A stretch of 47,026 bases of DNA from a virus. The notes below the pieces were generated by a model that was not told the DNA's origin, searched no databases, and saw nothing but the letters and a program-made list of their open reading frames with translations. The position numbers and the translations under genes were made by a program. Positions 36,546 to 44,661 of this stretch are shown piece by piece; within the stretch, counting starts at the first letter, position 1; each line of letters opens with the position of its first letter. The DNA lies in IMG/VR virus record IMGVR_UViG_3300000553_000069, positions 1 to 47,026 of that record; one strand, given 5' to 3'.

Positions 36546-37910
36546 CTATTCGAAAGTAAACAAACTGCTAGGATCTGATTTTTCCTCCGGCAACAAGTTA
36601 CTTCCTCGATTTCTATAATATGTTTCGTTATAACTATGTAACACTTCTACAGCTTCTACCGCCGGTAGTCGTAACATTTTATATATTTCATCTGTACAAA
36701 AAGAATTATGAGTATCAGTAAATTCTTTATGATTTATTAAACCCACGGTTCCCAATTCTGTGTGAAAGTTATTTTTGTGAACGGTTGTGATTTTTTTTCG
36801 GGTAGCCAATTTGACTAATTGCTCACTAATAGTTTTATGACGTGCTGTTAATATGTCTTGTACTTCTTTGATAACTCCTGCTCCATATACTGATTTAAGT
36901 ACATCAGCGGCTTCACTTTCTTCCACTATAACAGCATAGTCTTTATGTGCGTAGCTCCAATCATGTTTAGATAGTAATACAGTAGGGCAACTGTGAGCAG
37001 TTTCTAATGCTCCTAATCCAAAAGTTTCACTAACTGCTGGATGATATGCAGCCGCCAAACTTTGTATAATTCTTGTTTTTTCCGCGCCAGTGACACCCAC
37101 GTGAATTTTATACTCAATACCTTCTTGTTTAAAACGTTCCTTAAATTTCTTAGCAGATGTTTCTGATGGCACCAGTACTACGCCAGGTAATCCCGAGGCT
37201 TTAAGTGCGGCAATATATGCTTCGGGATTTTTACGTGGTTCCCAAGGGCCAACAAATCCTACTCCCCAACGTTCTGTTGGCAATGTGCTAAAATCAAGTA
37301 ATTCTTTTTCTGGAACTAATGGAGGCACAACTAAACATTCAGTCACTTTGTCAGGATATTGTGTTTGAGCATTTTCTTGTATCCAATCACTTTGGCAAGC
37401 CAGTAGTACATCGGGTAAGTTACATAAAGCGCGATAACGATCGGTTACACCAGGAGCAAAAATGTCATGTTTAACTTTAACTCCAGCTTCGGATTCATGA
37501 TGCGTAGGATGTAGTACTGTGCAATATTTGTGTACACCAATACCAGTTACAGCATCCAATGCTTCGCCAGTATTTGTAATTATCATATCGTAAGTATGAT
37601 GACGCAATGCGTAAACTAATGCGTTACGAAAATTAATGCTCAGTGTGGTATCAAATGGTTTTGAAAAAGAAGCCAGTTCTTTGTAAACATTATCATCTAT
37701 GGTAGTAGGAGGACTAATCCACTGAACCCGTAATTCATATTGATCAAATAAACCATCACGTCTTACAGGAGCATCAGAAATGACATCAACGTGGTATCCT
37801 AAACTTAATGCCCAATCAATAATACTTTTAGCATAAGCACCTACCCCGCGATAAACAAAGTTAGTGCGGGCAACCAGTATACCAATTCGTTTAGTAGATT
37901 TAAGTGTCAT
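36546..37910 (-). CDS. GT-B glycosyltransferase, GT4 family
   Basis: 454 residues. IGILVARTNFVYRGVGAYAKSI is the N-terminal glycine-rich loop; VGFVGPWEPRKNPEAYIAAL begins the donor domain, and AAYHPAVSETFGLGALETAHSCPTVLLS carries the EX7E site (E in SETFGLGALE). Retaining sugar transferase with unknown acceptor. The ATG is only 5 nt below a TATCAT -10 box, so a leaderless message is likely. Third GT-B gene in the window. Confidence 0.88.
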   Translation of the reverse strand: MTLKSTKRIGILVARTNFVYRGVGAYAKSIIDWALSLGYHVDVISDAPVRRDGLFDQYELRVQWISPPTTIDDNVYKELASFSKPFDTTLSINFRNALVYALRHHTYDMIITNTGEALDAVTGIGVHKYCTVLHPTHHESEAGVKVKHDIFAPGVTDRYRALCNLPDVLLACQSDWIQENAQTQYPDKVTECLVVPPLVPEKELLDFSTLPTERWGVGFVGPWEPRKNPEAYIAALKASGLPGVVLVPSETSAKKFKERFKQEGIEYKIHVGVTGAEKTRIIQSLAAAYHPAVSETFGLGALETAHSCPTVLLSKHDWSYAHKDYAVIVEESEAADVLKSVYGAGVIKEVQDILTARHKTISEQLVKLATRKKITTVHKNNFHTELGTVGLINHKEFTDTHNSFCTDEIYKMLRLPAVEAVEVLHSYNETYYRNRGSNLLPEEKSDPSSLFTFE

Positions 37911-37915
37911 ATGCT

Positions 37916-37944
37916 ATGATAGCATATTTATCTTGACTAGTCAA
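37916..37944 (-). promoter_or_regulatory. Sigma70-type promoter giving a leaderless start
   Basis: TTGACT, 17 bp, TATCAT, reading leftwards; 5 nt from the ATG at 37910. Confidence 0.65.
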
Positions 37945-38022
37945 CTAAACTGGAGAAAATGGATTTTTTGGAGTGTCATACCCATCATCTTCTGGGTATA
38001 CCGGATACTCGTTTGGATTCAT
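37945..38022 (-). CDS. Possible 25-residue acidic peptide
   Basis: MNPNEYPVYPEDDGYDTPKN and five more residues, starting 2 nt after the stop of the secreted-protein gene (TAATATG). Its stop abuts the promoter at 37916-37944. Pro/Asp/Tyr-rich. No independent support. Confidence 0.3.
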   Translation of the reverse strand: MNPNEYPVYPEDDGYDTPKNPFSPV

Positions 38023-38023
38023 A

Positions 38024-38599
38024 TTACTTTTTAATTACGATATTAGCAGGAGCATTACCACCAACAGGATATGTTACACCTTCGGCGGCTTGCGTAAATC
38101 CAATTTGGCCTGGTTTGACATGGTCATTTGTCCAAGGACTTTCCATGATAGGACCGTAGCAAGATGCCAATTTTACGCCATTGACTTTTTGTGCTTGTAT
38201 ATCGCATGGAAAACTCCACATATTGCTCATACCGGTTGTTGATGTTGTGCCAATTGTAAAACTTCTAAATGCGGCTGGGGCTACTGCCCATGTTGGTTGT
38301 TGCGGATAGTTTGTTTGAGCCGGAACTCCAAACAAACTCCAAATTTTACCTGGTCCAGGAACATCACACGATCCATTCATTAAACTCAAATTGGCTACAG
38401 CATCGCCGTGAAGTATGGGACAAACTGCCATACCTTCTTTGAATGTTTTGCCATCAACCTTCATAGTTTTACCTGTTGGTGTTGTTGGACTAGCAGCACA
38501 AAGTGCATAGTCAATGTTTTTGCAAATGTGTAATGGCTCGGCTGAAACTGCGCCTGCAAATACTACTAGCGTCATTGCTACAATATTTTTAAATTTCAT
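38024..38599 (-). CDS. Secreted or periplasmic protein of unknown function
   Basis: 191 residues. Signal peptide MKFKNIVAMTLVVFAGAVSA with cleavage after AVSA (about residue 20). The mature part has six Cys (ICKNIDYALC, VCPILHG, GSCDVPG, FPCDIQ, SCYGPI) that may form disulfides in the periplasm. PGPGKIWSLFG and SNMWSFPCD suggest a compact beta fold. Follows the 637-residue protein with an 11-nt overlap. No family recognised; a surface or lysis-related role is only a guess. Confidence 0.75.
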   Translation of the reverse strand: MKFKNIVAMTLVVFAGAVSAEPLHICKNIDYALCAASPTTPTGKTMKVDGKTFKEGMAVCPILHGDAVANLSLMNGSCDVPGPGKIWSLFGVPAQTNYPQQPTWAVAPAAFRSFTIGTTSTTGMSNMWSFPCDIQAQKVNGVKLASCYGPIMESPWTNDHVKPGQIGFTQAAEGVTYPVGGNAPANIVIKK

Positions 38600-40502
38600 T
38601 ATGTTTCTCCCAATTATAATCTACATTTACTACCGCTTTGTTTTGATTGGCATAATATGCTGTTGGATCAAAATTATCTGAGGTTACTTTAATATTTTGT
38701 TTACCGCCATTATCAAAGTATACGGTCCAAACATAGTATTCGCCTGGCTGTAAACTTTCATCTACTTTGTTTTTAATTATGCGTAATGCAGTGCCAGGTA
38801 AATTATTTGCTTGCCCACCATCTTCGAGATCAATATAATAAGTTTTTGGAGCTCCTTTAAAAGAACCAAGTTTAATTTCTCTAATCCATCCAATTTTGCC
38901 CGCATCACTGCCTTTGATGATTTTAACTTGTGTACCTAAACCTTTGGCTTCATCCATTGCGCCATAATATGTTTCGTGCGGCGCTATTGGTCCGCGCTCT
39001 TCATTATTTTTGTATAAACGATTATTTGCTCTATCAATACCACGTTGATGTTTTGGTTCTAGCTTGCTATACATATTAGGCTGGATACCAATGTTGTCAG
39101 CTTGTTTTTTAATAACATCAGTGTAGTACTTTTCAATTTTATCTTTAGATATTTCGTTTATTTTTTTTTTAAATGCTTCTTTGGCTTCTTTGTAAACAGC
39201 GGGATTTTTTGCAAAATTATAGTCATTGTTTACTGCCCACTCCATAAAATTCATACTTTCATCGAATGGAATAGTTTGTGCTTTATGCTTGGCATTGCGG
39301 CCTGCTGCCATGGCTTTTTTTAACTGATTGGTGTGTTTTCCAGCACCGGTAATGGGAGAATTTTTAGCAACAAAATTACGTTTACGTAATGGCTCTGATA
39401 GTGGTGAGGACTTAACGGTCATGTTACCTTCAATACCTTCTTCTATATCATCACCCACCATACGTCTACGTGATAAACTAGCAGAGTCAGTTCCTTTCCA
39501 ATATCCTGGAAATTCTGGACCAGCATGATGATGTGCGGCAGTGGACATTGAACCTTCATTTAAATCTTCTTTGCCAAACGCAATATAACTATCGCCGTTC
39601 ATGTCACCATTGCGAACAACAAAACAAGCATCGTTTTCATCGCCAGATTCATTTTCACCAATAGTCCAACCCATCTTGGCTAATACTTCTTCAACTTTAT
39701 TTTGTGTAGCTTCGTCACCATTCCACCATAAGCGAGCAAACTTGAGTAAAGTATCTTCCTCACCTTCATCACCTAGGGCAAACTCTCGTAAACTTTCGGC
39801 AGGTTTGCCTACAGGTTGGTATTTTGTGATTCCACGTTCTTTGTTAGCACTATTGCGCCATGAAATATATTTATTCATAGCGTTTACACCACCACCATGC
39901 TCATCAACCTGTGATTGAATCTTGTCTGCGTAGAACTCACTTGAGTAAACTTTGCCGCCGTTTTTTTCAGCATATTTTTTAGCGCCGATGTGTGTCTTAA
40001 ATCTAATTGGTTTCTTGCCATCCTGGTGTACAATCCAAGCACCTTTAGTTACTGTATGACCAAAGTTTACGTCGTTTACTGCTGCTTCTTTTTTTACTAT
40101 ATCTTTATCATAGTCAGTAGGGGCAATAGTAATAACACTGGCGTCACGACCGTCAGCTTTGAATTTGGCTCGTAATTTATTTGCTACAGCTTCTGCATGA
40201 TCTTCGTTTTCAAAATCTCGCCACTTCTTACCTTTGATATACACTGAGTAGGGTGTGCGTGGTCGGCCGGTTCTTTGACTAACAATCGCGTCACTCCAGC
40301 CTTCCGACATATCATGTTCTTTAACAGGAGTATTTAAATGTTTTTCTAAACGATCAATTGCGCCTGACATATCTTCTTTGCCTCGATTATGTCGTGCTGT
40401 CATTTCTTCTTCACGCTTTTTAGCGGCCGCATCACGTTTGGCGGATTCTTTATTCCATTTATCGCGAGCAGAGTCGCCTTCGAACAAATCAAATATATTC
40501 AT
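38589..40502 (-). CDS. Large virion-associated protein with KOW-like domain
   Basis: 637 residues, strongly charged, modular. Starts MNIFDLFEGDSARDKW, where LFE-G fits the T4 prohead protease site (LxE-G/A), suggesting a cleaved capsid-targeting leader. Residues 70-190 hold repeated short lysine-rich modules (YSVYIKGKKWRDFENEDHAEAVANKL; GAWIVHQDGKKPIRFKTHIGAKKYAEKNGG). At about 520-570 LGTQVKIIKGSDAGKIGWIREIKLG is KOW-like. Likely packaged in the head or part of the core; family not known to me. Overlaps the next gene by 11 nt. Confidence 0.7.
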   Translation of the reverse strand: MNIFDLFEGDSARDKWNKESAKRDAAAKKREEEMTARHNRGKEDMSGAIDRLEKHLNTPVKEHDMSEGWSDAIVSQRTGRPRTPYSVYIKGKKWRDFENEDHAEAVANKLRAKFKADGRDASVITIAPTDYDKDIVKKEAAVNDVNFGHTVTKGAWIVHQDGKKPIRFKTHIGAKKYAEKNGGKVYSSEFYADKIQSQVDEHGGGVNAMNKYISWRNSANKERGITKYQPVGKPAESLREFALGDEGEEDTLLKFARLWWNGDEATQNKVEEVLAKMGWTIGENESGDENDACFVVRNGDMNGDSYIAFGKEDLNEGSMSTAAHHHAGPEFPGYWKGTDSASLSRRRMVGDDIEEGIEGNMTVKSSPLSEPLRKRNFVAKNSPITGAGKHTNQLKKAMAAGRNAKHKAQTIPFDESMNFMEWAVNNDYNFAKNPAVYKEAKEAFKKKINEISKDKIEKYYTDVIKKQADNIGIQPNMYSKLEPKHQRGIDRANNRLYKNNEERGPIAPHETYYGAMDEAKGLGTQVKIIKGSDAGKIGWIREIKLGSFKGAPKTYYIDLEDGGQANNLPGTALRIIKNKVDESLQPGEYYVWTVYFDNGGKQNIKVTSDNFDPTAYYANQNKAVVNVDYNWEKHNEI

Positions 40503-40504
40503 GT

Positions 40505-41734
40505 TTATTTTTCTTCAAGATAATCAGTAGATTGTTCAGCATCGTGTTTGGTCTTACGATGCGCTACATACATTTCTAATGCTAATTCAGCTTCTGCTAA
40601 TGTTTTAAATCTTGTTGGTAATTCTCGTCCAGCACGTTTAATACAAAATCCATCACGTTCATCACCATGTAGTTCAACTAATAGTGTGCCACCGCCTGCT
40701 CCACCTGCTCCGCCAATAGCAGTATCGCCACATTCCACTGGTACATGAACTGTTTTTACTGGCGCTGTAGTACTTTCTGCGTATGTGGGATTCCCTCCAC
40801 CACCTGAAGCTGATTGCGGAGGAGCTTCTGTTGGGTTTTCATCCAATTCTTCTTCCCAATCTTCGACATCTTCTTGATCATTGTGAAATTCAACATCTGA
40901 TAAATGCATACTTGCTTCATCGCCATTGTCAAATTTTACTACAACAAATTTACCTGACGGACTAAATTCTTCAACCTTAGCAAATTCACCTTGATAATGA
41001 TTTGGTCCCATAACCATAACGCGGTCGCCTACTTCAAGTTTTCTGTGGTCTTCGTCTAATTCTTCAGTTCCAAATTCATATTCTGCGTAGTCTAATGCTT
41101 TTTGCTGGTCGCTAAATGGGCCAGCAATATCAAACCCGCGACGGAAATCATTTTGAATATGTTGCCAGATATCTTGAGGTGTCAAATAACTCATATAAGT
41201 GTGTGATCCACCCCAATTATATGGAGGATTTCCACTGACATTGCCTTCGCGCCAACGGCCATCTTGCTTATAAATTTCGCCAACAAATGTTGAGTCATCA
41301 TCGCGGTCATGTAAAACAACATAGAATAAATCGTCATCACCTTCTTCATCGTCTTCATCGTCTTCATCAGCTTCGTCAACTTCTTGATGAGCTTTTTGTT
41401 GTAAGTCTAAATCCTTTAATTCTTTTTTCTTTAGATCTAAATCTTGTTTTTTCTTTTTGATTAAATCTGAATCTTGTTTTAATTCTTCTTCGGCAGATTT
41501 TAAATAATCAGCTAGTGATGCTTTTACTTTGGATACTACATCTTCTTCCATATTAGCTTCAGCAACAGGAACGCCGCCAACATCAGGTATAACATTTTCA
41601 TCAGCTTTTTTTAAATTATTAAAAAGTGCTGGCTTCTTTTGTTTTGCCGCAGACAATGTTTCTTTATCCTTGGGAGCAATACGTCCTTCAAGAATAGCTA
41701 ATTTTTCTACTATGCTGTAAAATTCATTATCCAT
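40505..41734 (-). CDS. Acidic coiled-coil virion-associated protein with KOW-like domain
   Basis: 409 residues. The start MDNEFYSIVEKLAILEGRIAP contains ILE-G, the prohead-protease pattern. Residues 70-125 form a Lys/Glu coiled coil, followed by a run of Asp/Glu (about 123-135). At about 233-275 KLEVGDRVMVMGPNHYQGEFAKVEEFSPSGKF is a KOW/SH3-like barrel. A glycine/proline linker precedes a C-terminal domain (LHGDERDGFCIKRAGRELPTRFKTLAEAELAL). Probably an internal head or scaffold-type protein. It lies 2 nt from the 637-residue gene, which has similar modules. Confidence 0.7.
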   Translation of the reverse strand: MDNEFYSIVEKLAILEGRIAPKDKETLSAAKQKKPALFNNLKKADENVIPDVGGVPVAEANMEEDVVSKVKASLADYLKSAEEELKQDSDLIKKKKQDLDLKKKELKDLDLQQKAHQEVDEADEDDEDDEEGDDDLFYVVLHDRDDDSTFVGEIYKQDGRWREGNVSGNPPYNWGGSHTYMSYLTPQDIWQHIQNDFRRGFDIAGPFSDQQKALDYAEYEFGTEELDEDHRKLEVGDRVMVMGPNHYQGEFAKVEEFSPSGKFVVVKFDNGDEASMHLSDVEFHNDQEDVEDWEEELDENPTEAPPQSASGGGGNPTYAESTTAPVKTVHVPVECGDTAIGGAGGAGGGTLLVELHGDERDGFCIKRAGRELPTRFKTLAEAELALEMYVAHRKTKHDAEQSTDYLEEK

Positions 41735-41735
41735 A

Positions 41736-42176
41736 TCACTCTCTAGATTCTTTTAAAAAACTTGATAGCATCCAGATATACTTATTAGTAGCAGTTAATC
41801 TTTCAGCAATAAAATTTGCGATGTCTTGTTTATTTTCTGCTGTGGCAGCAGCAAAACATTCATTGAGAAGTTCAATCATAATATGTGAGTCATGCAATAA
41901 CTCTTCTATCATTAGTTGTGCTCTTGGCACTTTAGTTTGATCTTGAATACGTGATAGTTCTTGATAACGAGTTAGGCTTCCCGGGGCATATTCGTCTAGT
42001 GTGCGAATAAATTCCGCAATAGTATCTACAGCCCCGTAAGCATCTTCGTAGATTTTTTGTAGGAATTTGTGATATTGATAGAAGTCTTTGCCTTCTACTG
42101 ACCAATGAAAAAAGTGTGCTTTAAGGTAATAAGTAAATGTAGAAGCAAGTAGCACTTTTAATAATTCAGCAAGCAT
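41736..42176 (-). CDS. dps: Dps-like ferritin-fold protein
   Basis: 146 residues, four-helix ferritin type. LKAHFFHWSVEGKDFYQYHKFLQKIYEDAYGAVDTIAEFIRTL matches the Dps pattern HWxVxGxxFxxxHxxFxxxY...DxxAE, including the ferroxidase His, Asp and Glu at the dimer interface. Dps proteins oxidise iron, store it and shield DNA. On a phage it may protect DNA in the cell or be carried in the virion; the neighbours are presumed virion proteins. Ribosome-binding site AAAGGAT; a CTAAATA box at 42202-42208 lies upstream. Confidence 0.82.
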   Translation of the reverse strand: MLAELLKVLLASTFTYYLKAHFFHWSVEGKDFYQYHKFLQKIYEDAYGAVDTIAEFIRTLDEYAPGSLTRYQELSRIQDQTKVPRAQLMIEELLHDSHIMIELLNECFAAATAENKQDIANFIAERLTATNKYIWMLSSFLKESRE

Positions 42177-42201
42177 TATAAATCCTTTATATATTATCTA
42201 T

Positions 42202-42224
42202 TATTTAGTTAAATTAACTAAATA
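42202..42224. promoter_or_regulatory. Divergent pair of CTAAATA late-type boxes
   Basis: A palindromic TTTAGTTAATTTAACTAAA stretch places CTAAATA on the minus strand (42202-42208, towards dps) and on the plus strand (42218-42224, towards the GIY-YIG gene). Confidence 0.5.
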
Positions 42225-42230
42225 GAAGTG

Positions 42231-42262
42231 TAGTTCGCGGGACTGTAATCCCCAACTACCCT
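42231..42262 (+). other. Stem-loop in divergent intergenic region
   Basis: GTAGTT-cgc-GGG-actgtaat-CCC-c-AACTAC forms a two-part stem in the leader of the plus-strand GIY-YIG gene. No T run. It resembles an anticodon arm but is not embedded in a tRNA fold. Confidence 0.4.
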
Positions 42263-42285
42263 AATGCTTTAAAGGAGCAATCAGC

Positions 42286-42672
42286 ATGAGTATTTACTAT
42301 CTCTACAAAAAGACTCGCAGAATAACAGGGTTACAATATTTAGGTCAACCATCTAAAAATCCATTTAAATATGAAGGTTCGGGTGTTGATTGGACTTTGC
42401 ATATACAAGATTATGGTTATGACGTCGATACCGAAATTTTATTAGAAACTGATAATAAAGAAGAAATGAAATCTGCTGGAAGATACTACAGCAAATTATG
42501 GAATGTTGCCGAAAGCAATAATTGGGCAAATCGTATACCTGAAACAGGGGGAGGGCCGGGCGGCGTTAAAGGAAGAGATAGTGTTAAATCAGATAGATGC
42601 CCTGAGGGGTATTATCGTGGTGTTGGTTCAATACAAAGAAATAAATCAAGAAATAAATTGGTTAAACTTTAG
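42286..42672 (+). CDS. Short GIY-YIG-type protein, possible endonuclease remnant
   Basis: 128 residues on the plus strand. YYLYKKTRRITGLQYLGQPSKNPFKYEGSGVDWTLHI aligns with the start of the GIY-YIG endonuclease at 9228 (WLYIKQHNTTGLKYFGKT...KYLGSGVHWQAHL), and NWANRIPETGGG with its WANIKPEDG. The NUMOD3 repeats are missing; a short basic tail follows. Either a truncated mobile nuclease or a domesticated one. It has a good ribosome-binding site (AAAGGAGC) and converges on the next gene with an 11-nt overlap. Confidence 0.75.
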   Translation: MSIYYLYKKTRRITGLQYLGQPSKNPFKYEGSGVDWTLHIQDYGYDVDTEILLETDNKEEMKSAGRYYSKLWNVAESNNWANRIPETGGGPGGVKGRDSVKSDRCPEGYYRGVGSIQRNKSRNKLVKL

Positions 42673-42868
42673 ATTTTTCCTTATATGTTTTATACTCTTT
42701 AGGAGTATTAGGAGTAGAATCTATAGTTTCAACTCCGATAAAAAATGAATCTGCTGGTATTCTTCTTTGTACAGCGCCTAGCGGCATTGCTACAGTGGCA
42801 ACACTGCCGCTAGCAGTTGCCCCAACTGATGCCTCTTCTTGCAAATTAACAAATTCATGTAATCTCAT
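42662..42868 (-). CDS. Small virion-associated protein with propeptide-like start
   Basis: 68 residues: MRLHEFVNLQEEASVGATAS, then SVATVAMPLGAVQRR and a charged tail. The start resembles T4 internal-protein leaders (MKTYQEFIAEA), with a possible cleavage after LQE. The Ala/Gly/Ser stretch is low complexity. Overlaps the upstream gene by 4 nt. Function unknown. Confidence 0.6.
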   Translation of the reverse strand: MRLHEFVNLQEEASVGATASGSVATVAMPLGAVQRRIPADSFFIGVETIDSTPNTPKEYKTYKEKSKV

Positions 42869-43152
42869 GCTGTAATCCTAAAATGTGTGTTGTCGACGAT
42901 CTCAGCTGGCCCATAAGCTACAGATAAACTGCCCACTTTAAAAGTGGCTAAATGAGGAGGTACCAGCTCATATTTTAATTCATAAATTCCAGGTTCTGCC
43001 TCAACTTGTAAATTTTCCTGTAAAACTTTATCGGTCCAGCGCCAAGTACGTTCAGAAAATAACTCATCGTTAACATATAGTCTGTATGTGGGAGATAAAC
43101 CTTCCCAATCACAGTCAATATTACTCAGTATGCGAACAAATTGTTTTGTCAT
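42865..43152 (-). CDS. Beta-rich hypothetical phage protein
   Basis: 95 residues, nearly all strands: TYRLYVNDELFSERTWRWTDKVLQENLQVEAEPGIYELKYELV. Size and pattern fit a small beta-sandwich structural protein. The ATG lies 4 nt behind a CTAAATA box (43157-43163) without a ribosome-binding site. No family name known to me. Confidence 0.65.
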   Translation of the reverse strand: MTKQFVRILSNIDCDWEGLSPTYRLYVNDELFSERTWRWTDKVLQENLQVEAEPGIYELKYELVPPHLATFKVGSLSVAYGPAEIVDNTHFRITA

Positions 43153-43156
43153 ACTG

Positions 43157-43163
43157 TATTTAG
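43157..43163 (-). promoter_or_regulatory. Late-promoter-like CTAAATA box
   Basis: CTAAATA, 4 nt from the ATG at 43152 (CTAAATACAGTATG). Confidence 0.5.
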
Positions 43164-43181
43164 CGTATTATATTTTTAGTA

Positions 43182-43784
43182 TTATTTGCCAGTCCATTTG
43201 GCAATCATAGATGCGCCAGCTGAATTATATATTCCATTACCGCGCTGGGCACTTTTCATTGATTTAGATCCTTGTGCTACAGGGAAAGTATATGTATGGT
43301 ATTCAGGTCCCGACCATAATACTTGATTATCTGGTCCAGGGTTATAATCTTTTTTAGGAGCAGTTTTCATACCCATAACTTCTACACCGGGTATCTGACT
43401 TAGTTTAAGCCATTGGCGAGCACCGTGTTGAGTTTGTGTTTCGCCTGCTACTAGAGTTAATTTTAATATACTTAATGCTATACCATATAATGCCATACCT
43501 AAGCCTCGACCTTGATATTCGGGAGTAGCAACAACAGTTTCAACTCGCCAAAGTGGAATGGGAGCTCCTAATTCTTCTAAATCTAATTCGGCAATAATTT
43601 CTCCTTTGTCATACAAAGTAATTTCTATATTATCGTTGCCTTTGCGATTTACGTGATATTTGTATCCACTACCACCTGGCAAGGGTTTTGAACCTACAGG
43701 TTCTTGCTGTGGGGTTATGGTATCTGCATCGCCCCACCCATCTAATTGGCTTTTTGGTATGCGGGCTATTTCAAAAAATCTCAT
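43182..43784 (-). CDS. GNAT-family acetyltransferase-like protein
   Basis: 200 residues. RVETVVATPEYQGRGLGMALYGIALSI (about 80-106) is GNAT motif A (Q/RxxGxG/A, here QGRGLG), which binds acetyl-CoA. The start MRFFEIARIPK is a short leader like those of the neighbouring proteins. The C-terminal third is rich in Ser and Gly (SKSMKSAQRGNGIYNSAGAS). Substrate unknown; may be a virion-carried modifier of host protein. Ends one base from the fusion gene start. Confidence 0.75.
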   Translation of the reverse strand: MRFFEIARIPKSQLDGWGDADTITPQQEPVGSKPLPGGSGYKYHVNRKGNDNIEITLYDKGEIIAELDLEELGAPIPLWRVETVVATPEYQGRGLGMALYGIALSILKLTLVAGETQTQHGARQWLKLSQIPGVEVMGMKTAPKKDYNPGPDNQVLWSGPEYHTYTFPVAQGSKSMKSAQRGNGIYNSAGASMIAKWTGK

Positions 43785-44660
43785 TTAGCAGTTCCAGCGC
43801 ATTGGCTTAGCACCTTTTGCGACAGGTTTAAATCCATGACGTTTGTATAACCTAGTCAGTGATGCTTGACTTACATTGCCTTTAGCCCAAGGGTATAATG
43901 TTAATTTGATACCGGCCTCTTTTGCTTGTCGCTGTAATTCTTTAATAGCGCGACTACCAACGCCTTTGCGCTGTTCGGGGCCAGCCATAATCCAATCTAT
44001 TTCTACTGTGTCAGGTGCCGTTCCAGGTTTAAGTTTGAACGCGGCAAATTGTTGATCTTCGCCCTCACCCCATACCATAACTTTATCTGCTTGGCCATAA
44101 GGCCAATCTGGATACTGACTATATACGCTGTCAATAAACTGTTGGGCACGACTTGATTCAGCACTTTCAGTAATGCCTTTGTCCAAAAATGTATCAGCAA
44201 ATTTTTTACAGAGTGATTTTAATTTTTCATTTTCAGTGACAATAACTATAAAACTATTTTTACTGTCCTGTGTGGGATCTTGATACCCACAATAGGCTAA
44301 TTTGACATGTTTTTCATTTAATAAATCTGTACAGCTAACACCATAGCGATTATCGCCAGTATCTTCACAGCATGGGCTCAGTGTAGTAATTACAATACTG
44401 CCTTTTGGCAATTCTCCATACTCTTCTTCATACTTGTCTATGGCTGCTCGTTCAGCATGGATTCTTGAATTTCCATATAGATAATTTACACCAGTGACTA
44501 ATCTACCTCGAGGATCTAATACCGCGGCAGCTACCATACCATAAAAGTCTGGATTATCTTGTTGACCTTCGATAACCATATCGCAAAGCTCAACAAGAAC
44601 TGCGTCTAGTTTTTCACGACTAAACTTTAGTTTAGGTTGGATAAAATCGTTTAAAATCAT
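43785..44660 (-). CDS. Deaminase-GNAT fusion protein
   Basis: 291 residues in two parts. Residues 1-165 are a cytidine-deaminase-fold domain: HAERAAIDKYEEEYGE carries the HAE zinc/proton-shuttle motif and TLSPCCEDTGDNRYGVSC the PCxxC-like second motif, here PCC...C with a displaced last Cys. Residues 180-291 are a GNAT domain (DWIMAGPEQRKGVGSRAIKEL motif A; LTRLYKRHGFKPV motif B). The linker contains ITESAESSRAQQF. Substrates unknown; deamination of a nucleotide or of protein-bound substrate are options. Deaminases with unusual fusions often are effectors or modifiers. Confidence 0.75.
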   Translation of the reverse strand: MILNDFIQPKLKFSREKLDAVLVELCDMVIEGQQDNPDFYGMVAAAVLDPRGRLVTGVNYLYGNSRIHAERAAIDKYEEEYGELPKGSIVITTLSPCCEDTGDNRYGVSCTDLLNEKHVKLAYCGYQDPTQDSKNSFIVIVTENEKLKSLCKKFADTFLDKGITESAESSRAQQFIDSVYSQYPDWPYGQADKVMVWGEGEDQQFAAFKLKPGTAPDTVEIDWIMAGPEQRKGVGSRAIKELQRQAKEAGIKLTLYPWAKGNVSQASLTRLYKRHGFKPVAKGAKPMRWNC

Positions 44661-44661
44661 T

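Noticed and set aside
39102-39323. Plus-strand Phe-rich frame of 73 residues
   Set aside because: Antisense of the Lys-rich part of the 637-residue protein; Phe runs mirror Lys codons.
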